The notes beneath the pieces are model-generated. The model was not told the DNA's origin. It did not search any database and was given only the letters and a program-made list of their open reading frames with translations. Below, one piece after another: positions 9,502-18,549 of a stretch of 64,000 nt of DNA (positions are counted from its first letter, which is position 1; every line of letters starts with the position of its first letter). Location of the stretch: NCBI RefSeq assembly GCF_011058315.1, contig NZ_CP049298.1, forward strand, positions 3,162,001 to 3,226,000, written 5' to 3'. The translations under genes and the position numbers were made by a program. Source of the DNA: Chryseobacterium sp. POL2 (GTDB lineage: Bacteria; Bacteroidota; Bacteroidia; Flavobacteriales; Weeksellaceae).

Positions 9502-11328
9502 ATGAAAAAACTCTATTTTGGATTATTGATTCTACCAAGTTTAATTTTTGGTCAAACGGAAACTTATTATTTTGGTACAGAAAATCTTTCAGGATATCAA
9601 TTAAAATCAAAATTACACGATATAATTTCTAACAAACCAATTAGCTGGAACTACGGTGATCTTCCCAATTTTTACGCGATAACCGATGTCGATCGTTATT
9701 ATGAAAATAATGGAAGCCTTTTGGATATTTATTCTGAAATTCCAGATGGGCCAGATGCCTACGAGTATAATTTTAGTCAAATGATTGGAACTGCTTCGCA
9801 AGAAGCCCAAGGTTGGAACCGCGAACATGGCATGCCGCAAAGTACGTTTAATAGCAATTACCCAATGTATTCGGATTTATTTTTTGTAATTCCTACAGAT
9901 GCCAGAATCAATCAATTGAGAAGCAATTATCCCTACGGAATTGTTGGCAACGCGAGTTATACTTTTACAAATGGTTCTAAACAAGGTACGAATGCAATCC
10001 CAAATTCTACTTACGGAGAACGTGCCTACGAACCGATTGATGAATTCAAAGGAGATGTTGCGAGAATGCTTCTTTATTATGCCGTGCGTTACGAAGGGAA
10101 ATTAGGAACGTTTAATTATAGTTCGAATGCTATGCCTTCTAAAGATCGAAATCCGATGGATGGTACGGAAGAGCGTGCTTACGAAAAATGGTATATCGAC
10201 ATGTTGATTAGTTGGCATAATCTGGATCCAGTCTCACAACGAGAAATCGATCGCAATAATTATGTGTACACTATTCAGAAGAATAGAAATCCATTTGTCG
10301 ATCATCCAGAATGGGTCGATTCTATTTGGAATCAAACTTCGGATAATGTCGCGCCACAGGCCGTGTCGGCTTTGTCTGTTACTAAAAATTCGGCCTATTT
10401 CACGAGTTTGCAATGGCAGGCAAGTCCCGACGCCGATGTTATTGGGTACGAAATTTATCAAAACGGAACTTTAATTGCAAAAACAAAATCTACCAATTTT
10501 ACGGTTGACAGATTATCGCCCTCCACAACTTACACTTATCATATTATTGCTTACGATAATGCCTATCTTAAAAGTGCACAAAGCAATACGTTGTCTGTAA
10601 CCACTTTGGATTCTGATGTTTATTCTAAAGATTTGTTTATTTCAAAATATATTGAAGGATCAGGAAATAATCGGGTTTTGGAAATTACCAATTTAACAGG
10701 TCATGAGGTTGATTTGCAAGGCTATCGTTTGGGAATTCAGATGAAAGGAAGTGTTTATTATTTCGCAGAAGCTTTGGAGTTAGAAGGTGTTGTCCCACAT
10801 GGACAAAGTTTTGTAGCGATTAATCCAAATGCAAATTTGTCGTGTTATACAACATCCAATGCAAAAATCCAATCTGCTGCGCCAGCTTTGCAATTTACAG
10901 GTAAAAATTATGTGGAACTAAATTTTAAAAACTTCACAGTTGATGCGATTGGTACAAAGGGCGAGGATAATGCTAATGCGGATAAATCTCTGTACAGATT
11001 GGCATCGATTACAGAACCGAACACGACTTTTGCTTTGAGCGAATGGCAATCTTACCCGATTGATTATTGTCAAGATTTAGGCGTTTTGACAACGCAAGAA
11101 TTCGTAGCAAAGGCGCCTGCACAAATTTATCCAAACCCAGTTTTTGATATTGTGAACATTAAATCCGATACAAAAATGTCTCAATTCCAAATTTTGGATA
11201 CTTCAGGCCGAATGATGAAAACTGGAGTTCTTAATTCGAAAAATAACGCAGTTAATGTTTCTGATCTCGCTACTGGAGTTTATTTCTTGAAGTTAGATAA
11301 TCAAGTTCAGCAGTTTATTAAGAAATAA
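9502..11328 (+). CDS. T9SS-exported endonuclease I family protein with FN3 and lamin-tail-like domains
   Basis: A 608-residue secreted nuclease. Domains in order: signal peptide (1-18), endonuclease I domain (about 20-270) with the NREHGMPQSTF motif (106-116; His109 as probable general base), fibronectin type III domain (about 283-370), a lamin-tail-like beta domain beginning DLFISKYIEGSGNNRVLEITN, and a T9SS type A sorting domain (about 538-608, with IYPNP and GVYFLKLDN). It probably degrades extracellular nucleic acid for nutrients. It stands alone between intergenic stretches. Confidence 0.9.
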   Translation: MKKLYFGLLILPSLIFGQTETYYFGTENLSGYQLKSKLHDIISNKPISWNYGDLPNFYAITDVDRYYENNGSLLDIYSEIPDGPDAYEYNFSQMIGTASQEAQGWNREHGMPQSTFNSNYPMYSDLFFVIPTDARINQLRSNYPYGIVGNASYTFTNGSKQGTNAIPNSTYGERAYEPIDEFKGDVARMLLYYAVRYEGKLGTFNYSSNAMPSKDRNPMDGTEERAYEKWYIDMLISWHNLDPVSQREIDRNNYVYTIQKNRNPFVDHPEWVDSIWNQTSDNVAPQAVSALSVTKNSAYFTSLQWQASPDADVIGYEIYQNGTLIAKTKSTNFTVDRLSPSTTYTYHIIAYDNAYLKSAQSNTLSVTTLDSDVYSKDLFISKYIEGSGNNRVLEITNLTGHEVDLQGYRLGIQMKGSVYYFAEALELEGVVPHGQSFVAINPNANLSCYTTSNAKIQSAAPALQFTGKNYVELNFKNFTVDAIGTKGEDNANADKSLYRLASITEPNTTFALSEWQSYPIDYCQDLGVLTTQEFVAKAPAQIYPNPVFDIVNIKSDTKMSQFQILDTSGRMMKTGVLNSKNNAVNVSDLATGVYFLKLDNQVQQFIKK

Positions 11329-11453
11329 GTAATACTACTAATAAATAAATATTATAAGGTTTTAACCTAATATTTAACTATTATAATCTTTTTCGCTAAT
11401 ATTTTAATTTATAAGCTTTTTGTATTATATTTTAAAATATTAGCGATTTTTAT

Positions 11454-11461
11454 TATATTTG
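11454..11461 (+). promoter_or_regulatory. Candidate -7 box TATATTTG at the SatD start codon
   Basis: A perfect TANNTTTG match that ends 4 nt before the ATG at 11466, which would put transcription start at or next to the start codon (near-leaderless mRNA). There is no good TTG at 17-23 nt. Confidence 0.4.
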
Positions 11462-11465
11462 TAAC

Positions 11466-12071
11466 ATGAAAGCGGTAATCACAGGTGATATAATTGATTC
11501 TCAAAAATTTGGCGCAGAAGTCTGGTTTCAGGCATTGCAAAAAATTTTCGAAGGCAAAACTTCGCAAGAATGGGAAAATTATCGCGGTGACGAATTTCAA
11601 TATTTGGTACCAAATGCCGAAGATGCTTTCCTAGAATTTCTAAAAATAAAAGCAGGAATCAAAAAAATCCAAGATTTGGATGTTCGTATTTCCATAGGCT
11701 TGGGCGATCAAAATTTTGTAGCAGAAAAAGTCTCGCAAAGTAACGGTACTGCATTTGTCAATTCAGGCCGCAATCTCGAAAGAATAAAAGCTGAAAAAGT
11801 CAACCTCCACATCGCCTCCGAAAAACCTGAATTGGATGAGCAACTCAATTTAATTTTCAAATGGGTGAGTCTTACGCTAGACAGTTGGAGTGTGATGTCT
11901 GCAGAAATTGTCGAAATGTTTTTATGCAATCCGAATCTTAATCAAGACGAAGCGGCGCGCCAACTTAATGTCACGCAATCGTCCATTAGCCAACGTCTCA
12001 AACGTGCTAACTACGATCTCTTAATAGAAACCGAAGCCTATTACAGACAACTTCTCTCTCAGCAAAAATGA
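11466..12071 (+). CDS. SatD-like protein with C-terminal helix-turn-helix
   Basis: A 201-residue protein resembling the SatD family. The N-terminal domain (about 1-125) contains GDIIDSQ, YRGDEFQYL and DVRISIGLGD, a pattern reminiscent of the GGDEF/nucleotidyl-cyclase fold (my inference). The C-terminal part is a winged or simple helix-turn-helix (NQDEAARQLNVTQSSISQRLKRA, about 158-180). The stop overlaps the next gene's start by 4 nt (ATGA), implying coupled translation with a DUF3307 membrane protein. Function unknown; a ligand-binding regulator is plausible. Confidence 0.7.
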   Translation: MKAVITGDIIDSQKFGAEVWFQALQKIFEGKTSQEWENYRGDEFQYLVPNAEDAFLEFLKIKAGIKKIQDLDVRISIGLGDQNFVAEKVSQSNGTAFVNSGRNLERIKAEKVNLHIASEKPELDEQLNLIFKWVSLTLDSWSVMSAEIVEMFLCNPNLNQDEAARQLNVTQSSISQRLKRANYDLLIETEAYYRQLLSQQK

Positions 12072-12769
12072 TAGTTTTACCACTCATATTGGCACATTTA
12101 CTCGGAGATTTCATCTTCCAGCCAACGACGTGGGTTAAAGATAAAGAACACAAAAAACTTAAAAGCTCCTACCTCTATTGGCATGTATTGTTGCATGTTT
12201 TTTTAAGTTTTGTTTTCCTTTGGAATATTGATTTATGGTGGATCCCGATGCTTATTGGGATAACACATTTTGCGATTGATTTAACAAAGCTCGAATTACA
12301 AAAAATTGGAAATAAACGAGTATGGTTCTTTATTGATCAAGCATTACACGTGATGGTGATTGCAGGATTAAGTTTAATCGCTCAAAAGAATATTGATTGG
12401 GAAATTATTTTTAATGAAACTAATCTAAAGCTATTAACCGCAGCAGTTTTTCTAACAACACCTTCGTCAATAATCATTAAATTATTAATCAGCATTTGGA
12501 CGCCCAATCCGCAAGATCGAGAGTCCGTACAGACCGACTCTTTAGCAAACGCTGGAAAATATATTGGAATTTTGGAACGCTTGATGGTTTTTGTTTTTAT
12601 TATTGTCAACCATTGGGAGGGTGTCGGATTTATGATAGCTGCAAAGTCCGTTTTTAGATTTAGCGATTTGGCACAAGCCAAACAACGAAAGTTGACAGAA
12701 TATGTGCTGATAGGGACTTTGCTGAGTTTTGGAATAGCCATACTTACAGGGATTTTGGTTGGATTTTAA
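12068..12769 (+). CDS. DUF3307 family integral membrane protein
   Basis: A 233-residue membrane protein of family DUF3307. It opens with the family block LILAHLLGDFIFQPTTWVKDK and has six or so hydrophobic segments, with conserved His residues in WHVLLHVFLSF and ITHFAIDLTK. It overlaps the SatD-like gene by 4 nt; this pairing recurs in Bacteroidota as far as I know. No biochemical function is known; its partner suggests a regulated membrane process. Confidence 0.75.
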   Translation: MIVLPLILAHLLGDFIFQPTTWVKDKEHKKLKSSYLYWHVLLHVFLSFVFLWNIDLWWIPMLIGITHFAIDLTKLELQKIGNKRVWFFIDQALHVMVIAGLSLIAQKNIDWEIIFNETNLKLLTAAVFLTTPSSIIIKLLISIWTPNPQDRESVQTDSLANAGKYIGILERLMVFVFIIVNHWEGVGFMIAAKSVFRFSDLAQAKQRKLTEYVLIGTLLSFGIAILTGILVGF

Positions 12770-12791
12770 ACCAATTATTTCCGTAAATTTG
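12759..12791 (+). promoter_or_regulatory. Promoter of purC-purF
   Basis: TTG (12759-12761), a 22-nt spacer and TAAATTTG (12784-12791), matching TTG-N17-23-TANNTTTG. It overlaps the end of the DUF3307 gene and lies 37 nt before purC. Confidence 0.55.
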
Positions 12792-12828
12792 TATAGAAAT
12801 AAATTAAAATAAAAAGTAAAAAGAATAA

Positions 12829-13548
12829 ATGGAAAAGAAAGAAATGCTTTACGAAGGTAAAGCAAAACAAGTTTTCGCAACAGAAAATCCTGATGAAGTT
12901 GTTGTAAGATATAAAGACGATGCAACTGCTTTCAATGCGCAAAAACGTGGCTCTTTTGCGAGAAAAGGAGAACTTAACAATGCTATATCGACGCTTATTT
13001 TTGAATATTTAGCAAAAAACGGCGTGCCAACACATTTTATCCAGAAACTTAACGATATAGAACAACATGTGAAAAAAGTCGAAATTATTCCTCTAGAAAT
13101 GGTTGTTCGTAATTATGTGGCAGGAAGTATGGCACAACGCCTAGGCGTGGAAGAAGGTCTTAAATCGCCTGTAACGATTTTTGATATTTGCTACAAAAAA
13201 GATGAGTTGGGAGATCCACTTATTAACGATCATCACGCTGTTTTTTTAGGCGCTGCAAGTTATGATGAACTTAAAGAAATGTATGCATTAACCGATAAAA
13301 TCAACCAACTTCTGATTGACTTATTTGATAAGATGAACATTATTTTGGTCGATTTTAAAATTGAACTGGGAAAAACAACGGATGGGAAAATTGTTCTAGC
13401 AGACGAAATATCGCCTGATACATGCCGCCTTTGGGATAAAGACACAATGAAAAAATTGGACAAAGACCGTTTCCGTAGAGATCTTGGCGAAGTAACAGAA
13501 GCTTACGAAGAGATTTATGATAGATTACAAAAAGCATTAATGGCTTAA
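12829..13548 (+). CDS. purC: Phosphoribosylaminoimidazole-succinocarboxamide synthase
   Basis: SAICAR synthetase, which joins CAIR and aspartate with ATP in purine biosynthesis. At 239 residues it has the usual single-domain bacterial length. Recognisable blocks are [12 protein letters not shown] (N-terminal nucleotide-binding loop), [21 protein letters not shown] (about 87-107) and [14 protein letters not shown] (about 192-205). The gap to purF is 18 nt, so they form an operon. Confidence 0.96.
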   Translation: MEKKEMLYEGKAKQVFATENPDEVVVRYKDDATAFNAQKRGSFARKGELNNAISTLIFEYLAKNGVPTHFIQKLNDIEQHVKKVEIIPLEMVVRNYVAGSMAQRLGVEEGLKSPVTIFDICYKKDELGDPLINDHHAVFLGAASYDELKEMYALTDKINQLLIDLFDKMNIILVDFKIELGKTTDGKIVLADEISPDTCRLWDKDTMKKLDKDRFRRDLGEVTEAYEEIYDRLQKALMA

Positions 13549-13566
13549 AATCTAGATATAAAAAAA

Positions 13567-15075
13567 ATGGAATTAGAATTTCAAGAATATAGTTCGTTGC
13601 CAAAATACGCGTTTCAAAACCGTTATAACGAATTTGAAGAACTGAAATATCAACAACCTGACGTTGGCGCTTATCCTTTTGACAAAATGGAAGAAGAGTG
13701 TGGTATTTTTGGATTGGTTTCAGAAGATAATTTGGATACTTTTTCGTTGTCACAATTTGGATTATTTGCTTTGCAACATCGCGGACAGGAAGCTTGCGGT
13801 ATTACAGTAGGTAACAACGGGAAAATGTATTCTATAAAAGATGAAGGTTTGGTTTTAGATGTTTTTAAAACCATAGAAAATCCTGAAACTTTCATGGGAA
13901 ATTGTGTTATTGGACACACACGATATACGACAGCAGGCGATAAGAAAAAATACAACTACCAACCTTTTTTCGCAAAGAATGAATATGACCAAATCATTCT
14001 TTCAATAGCCCATAACGGAAATTTGACCAATGCCAAACAGCTAAAAAAAGAGTTGGAAGAAGAAGGTGTGGTTTTCCGTGCAACATCCGATTCTGAAGTT
14101 ATTTTAAGATTAATCCAAAAAAATCTTGACCTAGGACTACGTGGCGCGATAAAAGCGACAATGGAAAAAATTGAAGGTGCCTATTCAGTAGTTGGTGTTA
14201 CCCGAAATAAGTTTTTTGCTTTTCGCGATTTTAATGGTATAAGACCTTTGGTTTTGGGAGCAATCGATGAAAAAACTTTTGTTGTCGCTTCAGAATCTTG
14301 TGCCTTAGACGGCGTGGGTGCGCAGTATGTACGAGATATTTTACCAGGCGAAATCGTTTATACAAGCGATAACGAGGAAGGTTTGCAATCCTATTTGGTA
14401 AAGGAAAATTGCATTAACAGAATCTGCTCTTTCGAGTATATTTATTTCGCGCGTCCCGACTCGATGTTGGAAGGCATCAATGTTCATGAAGTGCGTGAAA
14501 AATCGGGTGCTAAAATTTGGGAACAAGCGCCTGTGGAAGCCGATATTGTTATCGGTGTTCCAGATTCTGGTGTTCCGGCCGCTATTGGTTTTGCGAAAGC
14601 TTCAGGAATTCCGTTTCGTCCGGTTTTGATTAAAAATAGATACATTGGACGTTCGTTTATTATTCCGTCTCAGGAAATGCGCGAGCATTTTGTGAATCTT
14701 AAATTAAATCCCATTGTTTCGGAGATCAAAGACAAACGGGTGGTAATTATTGACGATTCTATCGTGCGCGGAACAACTTCTAAACGATTGGTGAAAATTT
14801 TGAAAAAAGCAGGTGTTAAGGAAATTCATTTCCGCAGCGTTTCGCCGCCGATTATTGCGCCATGCTTTTTAGGAATCGATACGCCAACGAAAGATGATTT
14901 GATTTCCGCAAATATGACTAAAGATGAGCTTCGTGATTATCTGGAAGTGGATAGTTTGGAGTTTTTATCGGTTGATAATCTGAAAGAAATTTTGGGTTCT
15001 CCAGATCATTGTTTTGGATGTTTTACAGAGAAATATCCTGTCGAAAAGCCAGTAGAAGAAGCTTTGTTTGAGTAA
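13567..15075 (+). CDS. purF: Amidophosphoribosyltransferase (4Fe-4S, Bacillus type)
   Basis: First committed enzyme of purine synthesis (PRPP plus glutamine to phosphoribosylamine). The class II glutaminase nucleophile is Cys45 in EECGIFG; the PRPP loop VVIIDDSIVRGTTS is at 392-405. Four Cys match the Fe-S ligands of the B. subtilis enzyme: Cys287 (RICSFEY), Cys433 (PCFLG), Cys482 and Cys485 (HCFGCF). The 44 residues before Cys45 must be removed for catalysis, so this is a long propeptide unless translation starts at Met41 (13687). The start at 13567 is kept because it follows purC by 18 nt. Confidence 0.95.
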   Translation: MELEFQEYSSLPKYAFQNRYNEFEELKYQQPDVGAYPFDKMEEECGIFGLVSEDNLDTFSLSQFGLFALQHRGQEACGITVGNNGKMYSIKDEGLVLDVFKTIENPETFMGNCVIGHTRYTTAGDKKKYNYQPFFAKNEYDQIILSIAHNGNLTNAKQLKKELEEEGVVFRATSDSEVILRLIQKNLDLGLRGAIKATMEKIEGAYSVVGVTRNKFFAFRDFNGIRPLVLGAIDEKTFVVASESCALDGVGAQYVRDILPGEIVYTSDNEEGLQSYLVKENCINRICSFEYIYFARPDSMLEGINVHEVREKSGAKIWEQAPVEADIVIGVPDSGVPAAIGFAKASGIPFRPVLIKNRYIGRSFIIPSQEMREHFVNLKLNPIVSEIKDKRVVIIDDSIVRGTTSKRLVKILKKAGVKEIHFRSVSPPIIAPCFLGIDTPTKDDLISANMTKDELRDYLEVDSLEFLSVDNLKEILGSPDHCFGCFTEKYPVEKPVEEALFE

Positions 15076-15097
15076 TTATTTAGTTGAATATAAAACA

Positions 15098-15128
15098 ATT
15101 TCGGCGCGCCCTTTGGGCGCGCCGAAAT
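15098..15128. terminator. 14-bp perfect hairpin after purF
   Basis: Arms at 15098-15111 and 15115-15128 are perfectly complementary (GGCGCGCCC core) with a 3-nt TTT loop. No long T-run follows. It lies 22 nt after purF, between convergent genes. The rest of 15076-15303 shows nothing gene-like. Confidence 0.6.
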
Positions 15129-15303
15129 CGTTTACAAATTTAATATTATTAGAAATTTAGTTTCGATGTTTCATAAAAAAAATGATTGTTTAGTTTTTGT
15201 TGCGCAGAGAAAAAACTGCATAAAAAACTAATAATAAAGTATAAATTTTCTTTATCAATATCGAATTCAATTCCCACCAAGATAATTCAATTTTAACAAA
15301 ATT

Positions 15304-16395
15304 TTAAGACTTCCACCAATTTGAAAAACTTTGATTGTCATTATTAAAATCTAACTTTTCACCAATCATCGGTGTGAAAATTTTAAAGTTTTTTCCTGCT
15401 GAGTTTTCAGAAATTTTATCCAAAGGTTCGTGCCAAGAATGCATGGCCAAAGCGAATTTGCAAGAATGTACAGGGATAACTTTTGTTGCGCCAAGATCTT
15501 CGATAACTTGCAAGGTTTCCTCGGGCAAGGTGTGGATATATTGCCAACGGACATTGTATTGCCCATTTTCCAAAATAGCCCAATCGAAAGGACCATATTT
15601 TTCTTTTATTGTTTTAAAATGCTGTCCATAGCCGCTATCGCCGCCTAAAAATAGGTTGTGTTTTTTGGTTTTCAAAACATAAGATGACCACAAACTTGTA
15701 TTTCTGTGAAATCCTCGACCGGAAAAATGCCGCGCTGGCGTGGAGGTGATTTTTAAATCATTTTTTAAATCAGAATCTTCATACCAATCAAGTTCGATAA
15801 TTTGATAATCTTCAAATCCCCAATGTTCCAGATGCGCACCAACACCAAGTGGACAAACGATTTTATTAATTTTTGATTTTAAATTTTTCATGCTTTTATA
15901 ATCCAAATGATCATAGTGGTCATGGGTAATTATTAAATAATCGATGTCGGGAAAATCATTCTCATCATAAATATCGGTGCCTCTGAAGGCTTTTGTGGTT
16001 CCATTAATAGGCGAGGCGCTGCCACTAAGAACAGGATCTACCAAAAATTTGGTTTTATCAATTTGGAAAAAATAGGAAGAATGCCCCATCCATACAAAAA
16101 AATCATTGTTAGGATCTTGTGTTTTAAGGTCAGTCTTTTGTGACGGAATATCTTTAATAGGGAATTTTTCGGGTGTTTTGGTTGTTAAAAAATCCCACAT
16201 TACTTTCGGCATAGAATAGCCTTGTCCTAAGTTAGGCGTATGTTCTAAGTTATGGAATTTTCCGTTTTTAAAATTCGAAGATTTTTTCATTCTTTCCAAA
16301 CGAATTCCCTTAGCTTTTGCTCCGAAAGTTGGTTGTTGTATGAAGAGAAAAATGCTAATCGCAATAGCGAAAATTACTACAAATATGAAAGTCAT
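15304..16395 (-). CDS. MBL-fold metallo-hydrolase (NAPE-PLD/UlaG-like)
   Basis: A 363-residue metallo-beta-lactamase-fold hydrolase with an N-terminal membrane anchor or signal (about 1-20). The metal-binding motif ITHDHYDHLD is near residue 156; later ligands are in TPARHFSGRGF, GGDSGYG and VIPVHSCKFALAMHSWHEP. This overall pattern resembles N-acyl-phosphatidylethanolamine phospholipase D-like hydrolases, but the substrate is not known. It is followed after 3 nt by the zinc-ribbon gene's end; both are read leftward. Confidence 0.8.
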   Translation of the reverse strand: MTFIFVVIFAIAISIFLFIQQPTFGAKAKGIRLERMKKSSNFKNGKFHNLEHTPNLGQGYSMPKVMWDFLTTKTPEKFPIKDIPSQKTDLKTQDPNNDFFVWMGHSSYFFQIDKTKFLVDPVLSGSASPINGTTKAFRGTDIYDENDFPDIDYLIITHDHYDHLDYKSMKNLKSKINKIVCPLGVGAHLEHWGFEDYQIIELDWYEDSDLKNDLKITSTPARHFSGRGFHRNTSLWSSYVLKTKKHNLFLGGDSGYGQHFKTIKEKYGPFDWAILENGQYNVRWQYIHTLPEETLQVIEDLGATKVIPVHSCKFALAMHSWHEPLDKISENSAGKNFKIFTPMIGEKLDFNNDNQSFSNWWKS

Positions 16396-16398
16396 GAT

Positions 16399-16746
16399 TT
16401 ATAAACTGTTTTTCACCAACAAAAGCCAATCATCTTCTAAAAATTTGTAACCTTGGTCGTAGACGAATCGATATTCCGAAGCATTTTTATAAACAATAAA
16501 TTGTGTAAAATAATCGAAACTGAAACCTTGTGTTACCAATTTGGATTTTTGGATTTTGGTTTTTCCGTCGGTGTTTAGCTCTGTTAAGATGCGGTGGTTT
16601 TTGCGAAGTACATTATTGATATTTCGCATAAGATTGGAGCTGTCTTTGTTTTGACGGTTGTTGTAAGTGTTTCTACAAGCATCCGAGCAAAATCTTTTGT
16701 CAGACCTTCCAACGATTTTTTCACCACATTCTGGACAGCTTAGCAT
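16399..16746 (-). CDS. Small zinc-ribbon protein
   Basis: A 115-residue protein starting with a treble-clef or zinc-ribbon motif: CPECGEKIVG (Cys4, Cys7) and RFCSDACRNTYNNR (Cys20, Cys24). The remainder is charged and ends in a hydrophobic tail. Similar short proteins are common hypotheticals in Flavobacteriia. It lies just upstream of the MBL hydrolase (3-nt gap) in the same operon. Function unknown; nucleic-acid binding is possible. Confidence 0.65.
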   Translation of the reverse strand: MLSCPECGEKIVGRSDKRFCSDACRNTYNNRQNKDSSNLMRNINNVLRKNHRILTELNTDGKTKIQKSKLVTQGFSFDYFTQFIVYKNASEYRFVYDQGYKFLEDDWLLLVKNSL

Positions 16747-16894
16747 ATTAATTAATTCAGTTTATTTTTAACAATAATTATTCCGTTCAATCTTTGCGAC
16801 AACTTGACCGATTTGTAAAAACAACTTTTTAATTTCGAACATTATATAAAGTTACTCCAAAGATTAATAACTAAATTTACACAAATTAATTCTA

Positions 16895-18547
16895 ATGAAA
16901 TCAAAAATAATATTTTTAGGCTTGTTAGCCGTTTCAGGATTTCTAACAACTGTGCCCGCACAGAAGAATAAATCCACAAAACCGATGACAAAACTTACCA
17001 AAGCACAACAAGTATATCCTTATCAGGATTATGCAAAAGTTACTTTAACAACAGATATTTCGCATTTGACGTTTAAGGAAAAACAAGTTTTGAAATTAAT
17101 GTTTAAAGCAGCAAAAATTATGGACAATTTGTTTTGGCAACAAGCTTATGGTGACAAAACAAAATTGCTTTCCAAACTTTCTGGAAAAGCCAAACAATAT
17201 GCAGAAATTAATTACGGACCTTGGGATAGACTTAATAACGAAAAAGCTTTTGTAGAAGGCGTTGGCGCAAAGCCAGAAGGTGCGCAATATTATCCAGCAG
17301 ATATGACGAAAGAGGAGTTTGAAAAAGCCATTCTTCCGGACGGAAAATCACCATATTCTGTAATTAAAAGAGATTCCAGTGGCCAACTTTATTCTGTTCC
17401 GTATTCAATAGAATACAAAACCAAACTTCAAGACGTAGCAAAATATCTCAACGAAGCATCAAATCTAGCTGAAGATTCTGGACTTAAAAATTATCTTAAA
17501 CTTCGCGCAGAAGCCTTGTTGAGCGACAATTATTATCCAAGTGATTTGGCGTGGATGGACATGAAAAATTCCAATCTAGATTTAGTAATTGGGCCAATCG
17601 AAAATTACGAAGATCAACTTTTTGGGTACAAAACTTCGTTTGAAGCTTATGTTTTGGTAAAAGATGTAGAATGGAGTAACAGGTTAGCAAAATTTGTAAA
17701 ATACCTTCCAGAGCTACAAACTAATCTTCCTGTAAAAGCCGAATACAAAAAAGAAGTTCCAGGTACAGACTCGGATCTCAACGCTTATGATGTGGTTTTC
17801 TATGCGGGCGATTGTAATGCTGCGGGAAAGACCATTGCTATTAACCTTCCTAATGATGAAAAAGTGCAGTTGGAAAAAGGAACACGCAGGCTTCAATTAA
17901 AAAATGCGATGAAGGCGAAATTTGATAAAATTTTGGTTCCTATTGCAACGTCTTTGATTGATGACAGCCAACAGAGAAATATCAAATTCGATGCATTCTT
18001 TTCAAATGTGATGTTTCATGAAGTGGCACACGGTTTAGGAATTAAAAATACAGTCAACGGAAAAGGCTCTGTACGTGAAGCTTTGAAAGAAGCCAATTCT
18101 GCTTTGGAAGAAGGAAAAGCAGATATTTTGGGATTGTACATGGTGAATCAGTTATTGCAAAAAGGCGAATTGTCAGGAAGTAAAGAGGATTATTTCGTGA
18201 CATTTTTAGCAGGAATTTTCCGTTCTGTAAGATTTGGGGCTAGTTCAGCACACGGAACCGCAAATATGATTGCTTTTAATTATTTTGCTGAAAAAGGCGC
18301 TTTCGAAAAGTTAAGCAACGGGAAGTATAAAGTCAATGTTCCGAAAATGGAAGCTGCTATGAATGGGCTTTCAGAACTGGTTTTGACTTTGCAGGGCAAT
18401 GGCGATTATGAGGGGGTCAAAAAGTTGTATGCCGAAAAAGGAATTATTCCTGCAGATTTGCAAAAGGATCTGGATAAACTTAAAACACAAAATATCCCAG
18501 TTGATATAGTTTTCGAACAAGGTCCACAAATGTTGGGTTTGAAGTAA
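16895..18547 (+). CDS. Secreted M49-like (dipeptidyl-peptidase III family) metallopeptidase
   Basis: A 550-residue exported zinc peptidase with a signal peptide at about 1-22. The zinc site reads HEVAHGLG with His375, Glu376 and His379, and a second motif EEGKADILG (Glu405-Glu406) supplies the third ligand. Typical DPP III has a 6-residue HELLGH motif and EECRAE/D; here the first motif is the shorter HExxH, as in some bacterial M49-like proteins. Probably periplasmic or surface peptide degradation (inference). Confidence 0.8.
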   Translation: MKSKIIFLGLLAVSGFLTTVPAQKNKSTKPMTKLTKAQQVYPYQDYAKVTLTTDISHLTFKEKQVLKLMFKAAKIMDNLFWQQAYGDKTKLLSKLSGKAKQYAEINYGPWDRLNNEKAFVEGVGAKPEGAQYYPADMTKEEFEKAILPDGKSPYSVIKRDSSGQLYSVPYSIEYKTKLQDVAKYLNEASNLAEDSGLKNYLKLRAEALLSDNYYPSDLAWMDMKNSNLDLVIGPIENYEDQLFGYKTSFEAYVLVKDVEWSNRLAKFVKYLPELQTNLPVKAEYKKEVPGTDSDLNAYDVVFYAGDCNAAGKTIAINLPNDEKVQLEKGTRRLQLKNAMKAKFDKILVPIATSLIDDSQQRNIKFDAFFSNVMFHEVAHGLGIKNTVNGKGSVREALKEANSALEEGKADILGLYMVNQLLQKGELSGSKEDYFVTFLAGIFRSVRFGASSAHGTANMIAFNYFAEKGAFEKLSNGKYKVNVPKMEAAMNGLSELVLTLQGNGDYEGVKKLYAEKGIIPADLQKDLDKLKTQNIPVDIVFEQGPQMLGLK

Positions 18548-18549
18548 AT

